From Neobacillus nitrireducens (lineage in GTDB: Bacteria > Bacillota > Bacilli > Bacillales > Cytobacillaceae): a DNA stretch of 64,000 nt. The translations under genes and the position numbers were made by a program. The stretch is from NCBI RefSeq assembly GCF_030915405.1, contig NZ_CP133262.1, forward strand, positions 1,426,001-1,490,000. The letters are read 5' to 3'. The notes under the pieces were generated by a model. It was not told where the DNA came from. It worked only from the letters and a program-made list of their open reading frames with translations, and did no database searches. Of this stretch, positions 58,080 to 64,000 are shown piece by piece (position 1 is the first letter of the stretch; each line of letters opens with the position of its first letter).

Positions 58080-58835
58080 CTAACAGAAGTAAAGTTGAAT
58101 CATAGTGGAAGCAACACCAAATGGGTCTACCCGGATCGAACATGAGCATAGCGAATCATCACATGATGCATGTGTCCTTCCTTCGTAGTAGCAACAGTCA
58201 TGAATTCGGCAGCAATTGTCTAAATCCGGATTATTAGGATTGTAAACATAAGGTCCATTACATCCATTTCCATCAATGTAACAACCCTTTCCGCACCATA
58301 AATATCCTCCCGTGACACACCCATCCCAGAATCCTTGAGCCGATGCCTCGTTAAACAAATCCCCCGGTTGATATGACTCATCTGGAACGAGGTCATCAAA
58401 TTTGTCTAGACTTTTCTTCCAAAATTCCCGCATCTCTTGTTTTGTTAATGGTACCGTTTCATTCTTTTGTACCATCACATCAAGCTCAGGATGAATGATA
58501 ATACGATTTAACTCAGTTCCTTGTTCTTGAATAGTGACACCGAATACTTTAGTACGTGCATCTGTACTATCATTAGTGGTAGCCTCCGTGTATTTGATGA
58601 ATGCATCATCCATTACTTTAAATACCGCAGTTTGCACCGAATAAAAAATATTATCATTAACTGAGTCAAATTTTAATGGTTTTAACACATCAATAAGGGA
58701 AATTTTTGAGCCGTGAATGTTCTCCAATTCAGAAAGAATAGTTTTAAAGTCAGAATTGTTTAAGGCTCTTTCTTTTAACGATTGTATTTCCTTTTTTGTA
58801 AGGAAATCCCCTTTGACATTTTTTTGTTTTTCCAT
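58080..58835 (-). CDS. Cysteine-rich phospholipase A2-like protein
   Basis: The 251-residue protein has two parts. Residues 1-165 are charged and helical, without cysteine or signal peptide. Residues 170-251 hold 12 cysteines and the block NCCRIHDCCYYE (about 207-218). This fits the CCxxHxxC histidine active-site pattern of secreted phospholipase A2, with a possible calcium loop at WCGKGCYIDGNGCNG. Six disulfides would be possible, as in animal enzymes. Such a domain would cleave phospholipids once oxidised outside the cell. The N-terminal part could be a pro-region or delivery domain. It is last in the minus-strand cluster, after a terminator-like hairpin. Activity is inferred from the motif only. 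Confidence 0.72.
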   Translation of the reverse strand: MEKQKNVKGDFLTKKEIQSLKERALNNSDFKTILSELENIHGSKISLIDVLKPLKFDSVNDNIFYSVQTAVFKVMDDAFIKYTEATTNDSTDARTKVFGVTIQEQGTELNRIIIHPELDVMVQKNETVPLTKQEMREFWKKSLDKFDDLVPDESYQPGDLFNEASAQGFWDGCVTGGYLWCGKGCYIDGNGCNGPYVYNPNNPDLDNCCRIHDCCYYEGRTHASCDDSLCSCSIRVDPFGVASTMIQLYFC

Positions 58836-58888
58836 TTTTTTATCTCCTTTATTAATTATTTGTTGATGGCCATCTATTATTTAAAGAG

Positions 58889-58918
58889 ATAAAAAAGGGA
58901 AGAAATACAACCCTTTTA
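58889..58918 (-). terminator. Terminator or attenuator before the PLA2-like gene
   Basis: AAAAGGG and CCCTTTT pair on the minus strand and are followed by a T run. It separates the ABC permease gene from the PLA2-like gene, so the latter may be expressed separately or at lower level from the upstream promoter. Confidence 0.5.
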
Positions 58919-58938
58919 TAAAAATTATGAGTTATTTC

Positions 58939-59553
58939 CTATTTCCATATCGTCATTACCAGCTTTGAAAAGAGGAAGGTTGCAATTAAATTTATCAGAT
59001 TTGGAGAAACAGTCTCGATAAAAGACACTTTTTCTGTAAAATTAAATAGAATAACATGATGCCAATTTGGAAATGTACCAATTGTAATAAAATCTATTAA
59101 ACAGTATAAACTTACAGCTAAAACAGATATGTCTGTATTTTTTAAAAGCATCGTAATGAACAATCCTAAAGATGAAAAGAAACAACATTGAAAAAGCAAG
59201 AACGAAAAAAATGGGAGAAATGGTAGACTATACTGAAACCAAAGGGTGATACAAATAATAAGTAACAGAGCTGCATAAATTATCATGAAAAAAGAATAAA
59301 ATTTTTTATGCGCATATCTGTAATTCACTAATAGAAAATCGTTTTGTTCCCGAAAAAAAATATCCCTATAAATATTACTAAACCACCATGCTGCTATTGA
59401 CCCCATTGATACCTGTATTAACACGAGTAATTTTTGTAAATCCTCTTCCCGGTAAAACCCACTAAATATAATAAAAATTATTATCAAAACTACTAAAAGC
59501 GGCACATAAAATGAGAATCCTATTGATTTTATTTTTAAGTAGTAAATATTCAT
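58939..59553 (-). CDS. ABC transporter permease-like membrane protein (204 aa)
   Basis: About six membrane helices, including SFYVPLLVVLIIIFIIFSGF, VSMGSIAAWWFSNIYRDIFF, FFMIIYAALLLIICITLWF and FLLFQCCFFSSLGLFITML. It overlaps the upstream ATPase gene by four bases, so it is translationally coupled and probably its membrane partner. No clear family motif; the pairing argues for an ABC-2 type permease. Confidence 0.65.
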   Translation of the reverse strand: MNIYYLKIKSIGFSFYVPLLVVLIIIFIIFSGFYREEDLQKLLVLIQVSMGSIAAWWFSNIYRDIFFREQNDFLLVNYRYAHKKFYSFFMIIYAALLLIICITLWFQYSLPFLPFFSFLLFQCCFFSSLGLFITMLLKNTDISVLAVSLYCLIDFITIGTFPNWHHVILFNFTEKVSFIETVSPNLINLIATFLFSKLVMTIWK

Positions 59554-60275
59554 TTTGAAGCCTTCTCTCTGTTTAGAAGAAACTGATAGCTTTCATGAAA
59601 TCCTTGCTTGCATTGTGATTGAGATAATTTTAGAAAATTATCTAATGTATCGTTGAATAAAACATTTCCTTTGACCAACATAGTCACTTCTTTACATAAT
59701 TGAGTTATGTCCTCCACTTCATGGGAAGCTATAATTATATTCACATCTTTACTTACCATTCTTAAAAAGTTCCGTATACTGATCCTTTCCTCTTGGTCCA
59801 GACCAGTTGTTGGTTCATCAATAATCAGATAGTGTGGATTATTTAAAAGAGCTTGAACTATGCCAATTCTTTTTATTACACCTTCCGATAAATCGCTCAA
59901 TCGATTGTCTTTATATTCAATCAAACCTGACATTGTTAATAACCTGTTGATATTATTATGATGATCATTTCTGGAATTCCTTAATTTAGAAATGAAATAC
60001 AAAGATTCTAGAACAGTCAATTTGGGATATAAATTAAACTGGTTAGGAACAAAACTAATTATATTACGCATTTTCTGTTTATCTGTAATTTCTTTTTCAA
60101 AGACTATTTTGCCAGTATCTGAGTTTAATAAAGTGGAAATAATTTTTAATAAAGTAGATTTACCTGCGCCATGAGGACCAATAAATCCATGTATACCGTC
60201 ATTTATTCTAATATTTATATCATTTAATACTTGTTTTCTATTTATTTTTTTATTAAGTTTAATAATTTGTATCAC
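59550..60275 (-). CDS. ABC transporter ATP-binding protein
   Basis: A 241-residue ATPase. Walker A is GPHGAGKSTLL, Walker B is YLIIDEPTTGLD, the signature region is DLSEGVIKRIGIVQ and the H-loop is ASHEVED. The signature departs from the usual LSGGQ but keeps the ABC architecture. Its stop overlaps the permease start and its start overlaps the stop of the large membrane protein at 60275, so the three genes are one unit. It probably powers export of, or immunity to, the small secreted protein encoded upstream. Confidence 0.87.
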   Translation of the reverse strand: MIQIIKLNKKINRKQVLNDINIRINDGIHGFIGPHGAGKSTLLKIISTLLNSDTGKIVFEKEITDKQKMRNIISFVPNQFNLYPKLTVLESLYFISKLRNSRNDHHNNINRLLTMSGLIEYKDNRLSDLSEGVIKRIGIVQALLNNPHYLIIDEPTTGLDQEERISIRNFLRMVSKDVNIIIASHEVEDITQLCKEVTMLVKGNVLFNDTLDNFLKLSQSQCKQGFHESYQFLLNREKASK

Positions 60276-62119
60276 TATTTATTCTTCCTTTCATCTCCAA
60301 AATGTAATAAAAAATCACCATATGTCCTTTTTCCCTCGTTTAGCCCTAATTTTTTATTTAACTGAATACCAGCTTCTGCAGTTGTATTCATTATTCTTAA
60401 AATTCCATTTTGCGTTACATTCATTAATATCCTTTTTTCAATTGCAAAGGGGAGTTGATAAGCTATTAATGGAATAGGTTCTTTTAGCATTGAAACCTTG
60501 CTTGGCTCCAATTGCACAATGAGAAGATTATTTGTTAAAGACATATAATCGATTAAATTACTATTAGAACGGTCTAATAAAGGCATCATGTAAATTTTTT
60601 TGGGTAATTCATAATTTGTGTTATTGCTTTGATTATAATCTTTTAATACTTGTTGCAATGTTAATAGATACTTATCTAAAAATGCTTCCTCCAATAGCCA
60701 TGTATAGGGATATATAAAAGAGTATCCTTTATAAAATTTTGTTTTTAAGTTGCCAGCAAAAACACTTAGACCATCGGAATAACCTTCATAAGCTCCTTCA
60801 CTTGTTTTGTTAATATTGGTAAAAATAGGTTTTTTACTTTTGTGAATTTTTAATGTGTACTTTCTTTGTAGTTGATCTAAATTTGGTTTTTGCATAGGTT
60901 GATCCATTATTCTCAGACGAGTTGGAAGGATAGAATTAGAAGGCAACCATCCATAATTAATAGGAAGGAATAATCCTGTAGATTTTTGATTTTCTATATA
61001 ACTAACTTCTATTGAAAAACTATCAAGCCTTTCTGGAAGCTGAACTATTATAAAGTCCCCAACAGTGTTAAAATGCAGTTTTTTGTTATTTAAAGTAATA
61101 TTAAGAACAGAAAATCCTTGATACAAACTAAATATTATTTTTTTACTTCTTAGTTGTGTTATTTTCATATTTACTTTATAAGAAGGTCTTTTCTCCATAT
61201 AAATGTCAATGTTATATGAATTAATTTGATACTTGAAGCTTTCCTTCTCAATGTCTACTAATGGTTGATAATAACTGTCTGCCGATTTCTCATTTTTAAA
61301 AACATAAGGATTTAGGGAGTTTAGTAATAAAACACTGATAATTGATAAAAATAATAAATTCCTACTTCCATTGCCCACTTGATTCCTTAATGCCACTATC
61401 ACAAAAATGATTATCAAAAATATAGTGAAAATGAGCTTTTTTAACCAGAATATTTCTTCTCCAAAATATGTGTTATATGGCATATCCGGTTCTATTATGG
61501 AAACATTTATATTGTTAAAGTAGGAAAGTAACTCATCTGAATAACGTATATTCATAGCACTGAACAATGGGATAAGTACATTATTAATTGGAGTTAGCAG
61601 CAGACAGATTATTATAAGCATTAAAAAACCAAATTTTTTAAAATTTAATAAGCCTATAGTTAAACCTAAGATGCTAGATATAAGAAATGGAAAACACCAA
61701 TTATTTAACAAATATAGAAGTGTATCGATATATAAATTTATATTTGCATGAGATATAACATAATAGATCAGAATGTATAATAAATTTATAGATACGAACA
61801 AGAGGTTAATTAAATTTACAATAATTAGATTGACTACATTCCTTAGCAAGTATGGAACATTAATTGAAGAGAAATAAACATTGTATCCTTTATCTTGCAA
61901 AGAATTTCTATACCCGAGAATGGTAAAGTTGAGCATACCTAAAGTAACTATATAACTTGAATATTTAATTGTACTACCCGGATCACCTTCCAGATATAGA
62001 TAGTAAGTAATACAATAAATAGAATAGGCTAAAATAAGAATTTGAATCACCCAAAAATACCATACTCTTTTCAGTAGATTCAGCTTTAAACACATTAACG
62101 CCAACACTGATCTGATCAT
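60275..62119 (-). CDS. Large membrane protein, permease-like with C-terminal domain (614 aa)
   Basis: The first 260 residues hold about seven membrane helices (LNLIIVNLINLLFVSINLLYI-like stretches, CFPFLISSILGLTIGLLNF, LIFTIFLIIIFVIVAL). The remaining 340 residues are soluble, with beta-rich then helical parts (INYGWLPSNSILPTRLRI; YGDFLLHFGDE). The layout recalls ABC-2 permeases fused to M1-aminopeptidase-like domains, but I see no HExxH zinc motif, so any peptidase activity would be lost. It is coupled to the ABC ATPase gene. It could be the main permease or a receptor for the secreted protein. Confidence 0.65.
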   Translation of the reverse strand: MIRSVLALMCLKLNLLKRVWYFWVIQILILAYSIYCITYYLYLEGDPGSTIKYSSYIVTLGMLNFTILGYRNSLQDKGYNVYFSSINVPYLLRNVVNLIIVNLINLLFVSINLLYILIYYVISHANINLYIDTLLYLLNNWCFPFLISSILGLTIGLLNFKKFGFLMLIIICLLLTPINNVLIPLFSAMNIRYSDELLSYFNNINVSIIEPDMPYNTYFGEEIFWLKKLIFTIFLIIIFVIVALRNQVGNGSRNLLFLSIISVLLLNSLNPYVFKNEKSADSYYQPLVDIEKESFKYQINSYNIDIYMEKRPSYKVNMKITQLRSKKIIFSLYQGFSVLNITLNNKKLHFNTVGDFIIVQLPERLDSFSIEVSYIENQKSTGLFLPINYGWLPSNSILPTRLRIMDQPMQKPNLDQLQRKYTLKIHKSKKPIFTNINKTSEGAYEGYSDGLSVFAGNLKTKFYKGYSFIYPYTWLLEEAFLDKYLLTLQQVLKDYNQSNNTNYELPKKIYMMPLLDRSNSNLIDYMSLTNNLLIVQLEPSKVSMLKEPIPLIAYQLPFAIEKRILMNVTQNGILRIMNTTAEAGIQLNKKLGLNEGKRTYGDFLLHFGDERKNK

Positions 62120-62149
62120 TTACATTCCTCCTGAAAGTGAATATATATT

Positions 62150-62181
62150 CAAAAAAAGGAACCATCAAAGACGATTCCTTT
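62150..62181 (-). terminator. Terminator or attenuator after the secreted protein gene
   Basis: AAAGGAAtCGTC and GATGgTTCCTTT pair on the minus strand with T runs. Lying between the secreted protein and the transport genes, it would let the former be made in excess over the latter, a pattern common for bacteriocin precursors. Confidence 0.6.
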
Positions 62182-62195
62182 TTTTGATATTCTAA

Positions 62196-62591
62196 TTAAT
62201 AATGATAATCTGAAATTTTCACATAACCATTCGTAATTAGGTAGTCTCCGGTAGCAACTGCACGATACTGACCGGATTCTAATGGTACAGCTCCTCCAAC
62301 TGAGTATCCCGGTTTAACTGTTTGAGAATAAACAATATCATCAATTAATAATGCTCTGGAATGTTTTACTTTTGCATACATGGTGTCTTTGTCATCACCA
62401 TTATATGCATTCATTGTTGCTTCCCCATCATAGACGGATATCCAGCCACCCTCATTGTAATTGTTAATAGTTAGTGTAGCTTGTGAAGTAACCGTTCCTG
62501 CTTTTGCTCCAATAGCTACCATCAACAAAGACATTGCAATTCCAAATAAAACCATATACTTTTTATTTAATACTTTAAGGTTGATTGCCAT
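62196..62591 (-). CDS. Small secreted protein, candidate effector (131 aa)
   Basis: The signal peptide (KKYMVLFGIAMSLLMVAIGA, then AKA) predicts cleavage before GTVTSQATL. The mature part of about 100 residues has no cysteine and looks all-beta (GGWISVYDGEATMNAYNG; KHSRALLIDDIVYSQTV), with a tyrosine-rich end. ATG follows a perfect GAAAGGAGGTG. A terminator-like hairpin and transport genes follow directly, as in small bacteriocin loci of the lactococcin 972 type, although the sequence does not match that family as far as I can tell. Function unknown. Confidence 0.65.
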   Translation of the reverse strand: MAINLKVLNKKYMVLFGIAMSLLMVAIGAKAGTVTSQATLTINNYNEGGWISVYDGEATMNAYNGDDKDTMYAKVKHSRALLIDDIVYSQTVKPGYSVGGAVPLESGQYRAVATGDYLITNGYVKISDYHY

Positions 62592-62668
62592 TTGTATTCA
62601 CCTCCTTTCATTTAAAGATAATAAAATACTCCTAATTTAATTTGACAACTGCTTCAATAATTTTTTGA

Positions 62669-62739
62669 AGGCAGTACCCAGATTTGAACTGGGGTTCAAG
62701 GTTTTGCAGACCTTTGCCTTACCACTTGGCTATACTGCC
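62669..62739 (-). tRNA. tRNA-Cys (GCA)
   Basis: A 71-base cloverleaf. The acceptor arms are GGCAGTA and TACTGCC with discriminator T, the D arm is GCCAAGTGGTAAGGC, and the anticodon loop CTGCAAA sits in the stem AAGGT/ACCTT. The T arm is CCCAG-TTCAAAT-CTGGG. The anticodon GCA reads both cysteine codons. CCA is not encoded. A lone tRNA gene lies between a glutaredoxin gene and the secreted protein gene, all on one strand, and a 12-cysteine protein is encoded further down the same cluster. Confidence 0.9.
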
Positions 62740-62771
62740 ACTGGAAAGTTAGGAATGGCTAGTCCTAACTT

Positions 62772-63017
62772 TTAATTAATTAACAACTCTTCCAGCTTTC
62801 TTTGATTAAAACCCCTAACAATCGTGTCTTTGCCGTTACTTTTAATAACAATTAGAGGAACACCTACTCCATTCAAATCATTGAATTCTTGCTCATGTTC
62901 TAAACTATTAATGATGTTACGTTCTTCGTATTGAATTTGATTTGTTTCCATCCACTTTTTTAGATTTATACAAAAAATACAATTAGACATGGTATAAACT
63001 ATGATTTTTTTCTCCAA
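62772..63017 (-). CDS. Glutaredoxin-like thiol protein (81 aa)
   Basis: A TTG start follows AAGGAGAT at good spacing. The product is a single thioredoxin-fold domain with the redox motif CIFC (residues 13-16), the cis-Pro region GVGVPLIVI and the end RGFNQRKLEEL, close to NrdH/glutaredoxin proteins in size. It lacks a signal peptide and so acts in the cytoplasm. It lies directly between the sigma genes and the tRNA-Cys, suggesting a thiol-related role for the cluster. Confidence 0.82.
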   Translation of the reverse strand: MEKKIIVYTMSNCIFCINLKKWMETNQIQYEERNIINSLEHEQEFNDLNGVGVPLIVIKSNGKDTIVRGFNQRKLEELLIN

Positions 63018-63080
63018 GTTTTCATCTCCTTTCTTATACTTTTTAAAGAATAATAACTTTCAAATTTAACAACCCTAACG

Positions 63081-63323
63081 TTAAGAAATTTTATTTTGCA
63101 CCATTTCTTGAAACTCCCAAAAGCCAACCACTTTGTCCAAATCGTACATTTTAATCAAATTCACCAACTTAATCTGAAGTTCTTGTTCCAGGTCATCTCT
63201 ATTTTGTAAACCAGTTTGGAGCAGAGTCTTTTTTATTTTAGGTTTGAATATCTTTAACACCTTTTCAATTGCCTCATTATCTTCTTTTGATTTAATTGCT
63301 AATTGATATAAAGTTTTTTCCAT
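63081..63323 (-). CDS. RsoA-like sigma co-factor (80 aa)
   Basis: The 80-residue protein contains the sigma region-2-like helix pattern AIEKVLKIFKPKIKKTL, then LQNRDDLEQELQIKLVNLI and VGFWEFQ. Its size, content and position directly after a SigO-like gene match RsoA of Bacillus subtilis, which with SigO forms a split sigma factor. It would supply promoter -10 recognition, while the larger partner supplies -35 recognition. The gap to the sigma gene is 35 bases. Confidence 0.7.
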   Translation of the reverse strand: MEKTLYQLAIKSKEDNEAIEKVLKIFKPKIKKTLLQTGLQNRDDLEQELQIKLVNLIKMYDLDKVVGFWEFQEMVQNKIS

Positions 63324-63358
63324 GTAAATCGCCCCTAATCTATTTTGAATTACATAGT

Positions 63359-63949
63359 TTATTTCCCTGAATTTCCTTCAATATACTTCCGGACTTTCTT
63401 CAACGCTTTACTACGTGACTTAGAAACCGCTTGTTGTGATTTGTTTAAAAGAATACTAACTTCTGAATCTGTAAATCCTTTTACATACACAAGGTACAAA
63501 ATTTTCCTTTGATTGGATGTTATGTCCTGTAACGCCTTATAAAGGTTGGAATCGATTATATAATCTAAAAGATTATATGATTCTATTTCGAAATCTTCGC
63601 GATGCTCGGCTAAGTCCTTATAGGATATCTCCGAATTATCTCCTATAGGTTGATCTAACGTTATTGGAAAACGATAATTTGTTTCTCGAATCTTTTTATC
63701 TAAATTAATCCCATGAAAGTAAAGTGTTGAAGATACATATGCAGTAAAACGAATATAAAAATAAAAAGCCCGAAATGTCTGGTCTAACAGTTCTTGGTTT
63801 TGCAAAGTCGGATAACAAATGGACTTTTTTAATAATTGATAATTCTCTTCCTTAGATAAAAAAGCTTTAATTACTGGATTATTTAAAAATTCTTCATTTT
63901 CCTTGATAAATCCGAAAAATTTATCGCAACAATCTTCTTTATTTTCCAT
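63359..63949 (-). CDS. SigO-like alternative sigma factor (196 aa)
   Basis: The N-terminal part (EEFLNNPVIKAFLSKEENYQ; RAFYFYIRFTAYVSSTLYF) is unlike classic sigma region 2. The C-terminus is a clear region-4 helix-turn-helix (ITSNQRKILYLVYVKGFTDS, then LLNKSQQAVSKSRSKALKK). This split layout, the length and the RsoA-like gene that follows match SigO/YvrI. A perfect LexA box lies 18 bases before the ATG, so expression should rise on DNA damage. It probably directs transcription of the downstream cluster and of the yvrJ-type gene. Confidence 0.72.
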   Translation of the reverse strand: MENKEDCCDKFFGFIKENEEFLNNPVIKAFLSKEENYQLLKKSICYPTLQNQELLDQTFRAFYFYIRFTAYVSSTLYFHGINLDKKIRETNYRFPITLDQPIGDNSEISYKDLAEHREDFEIESYNLLDYIIDSNLYKALQDITSNQRKILYLVYVKGFTDSEVSILLNKSQQAVSKSRSKALKKVRKYIEGNSGK

Positions 63950-63967
63950 TTTTAAAACCAGCTTTCT

Positions 63968-63981
63968 GGAACGTATGTTCG
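63968..63981 (-). promoter_or_regulatory. LexA (SOS) box upstream of the sigma gene
   Basis: The minus strand reads CGAACATACGTTCC, which fits every position of the Bacillus LexA consensus CGAACRNRYGTTYC. It is centred about 25 bases upstream of the start codon, where bound LexA would block transcription. The functional role is inferred from the match. Confidence 0.75.
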
Positions 63982-64000
63982 AATTTAGTATAAAAAAATT

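Noticed and set aside
62196..62591. Idea that the secreted 131-residue protein is a lanthipeptide or sactipeptide precursor
   Set aside because: The mature region has no cysteine and no modifying enzyme (LanM, LanBC or radical SAM) is encoded nearby.
1..64000. CRISPR array
   Set aside because: I saw no set of regularly spaced short direct repeats with unique spacers and no cas genes.

Overview
The window is low-GC Firmicutes DNA and reads like part of a large plasmid, or a plasmid-derived accessory region, of a spore-forming Bacillaceae (Bacillus cereus group or a relative). The reasons are strong AGGAGG-type ribosome binding sites, Rho-independent terminators with T runs, LysM cell-wall and spore-type hydrolases, WapA/Rhs proteins, a perfect Bacillus LexA box, a SigO/RsoA-like sigma pair, many IS and Tn3 remnants, and no core housekeeping genes. 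Layout: 0-1.5 kb holds one copy of a hairpin repeat, fused to a phage packaging remnant (5' piece of a small terminase gene, HNH nuclease, three tiny overlapping genes). 1.7-3.0 kb has a small membrane-anchored protein and a secreted amidase-domain protein. 3.8-7.3 kb is an AAA ATPase/subtilase pair matching the IetAS plasmid-exclusion and anti-phage module, followed on the other strand by three small genes of unknown function. 9.8-28 kb is a polymorphic-toxin region: three WapA/Rhs modules with unrelated C-terminal tips, each followed by a small candidate immunity gene, with a tyrosine recombinase between the first and second. 28.2-29.3 kb is a Tn3 remnant. 29.6-37.5 kb is a set of LysM hydrolases (two amidases, two SleL/YaaH-type glycosidases) mixed with small membrane proteins and lipoproteins. 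37.6-39.5 kb has an HU fragment, a serine resolvase with its res region, and an istA fragment. 39.8-48.4 kb is an apparent biosynthetic cluster: two ATP-grasp ligases, a 580-residue unknown protein, a ferredoxin, a PLP aminotransferase and an MFS exporter. It is bracketed by istA and istB fragments of IS21 type. 49-55 kb is plasmid backbone: a MerR-type DUF3967-like protein, an intact IS256-family element, a small XRE regulator, a SprT-like protease and a zinc-ribbon protein. Next comes about 550 bp of dense inverted repeats with a second copy of the hairpin repeat from the window start, then a decayed second DUF3967-like gene and a Tn3 remnant. 56.3-64 kb is the most unusual part. A LexA box precedes a SigO-like sigma gene and an RsoA-like co-sigma gene, followed on the same strand by a glutaredoxin, a tRNA-Cys, a secreted protein, a large membrane protein, an ABC ATPase and permease, and a cysteine-rich protein with a phospholipase A2 active-site motif. 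A subtilisin and a YvrJ-family peptide gene lie just beyond. I infer that this is a DNA-damage-inducible, alternative-sigma-controlled system that makes and exports a disulfide-rich or otherwise secreted effector. I know of no described system with this exact composition.
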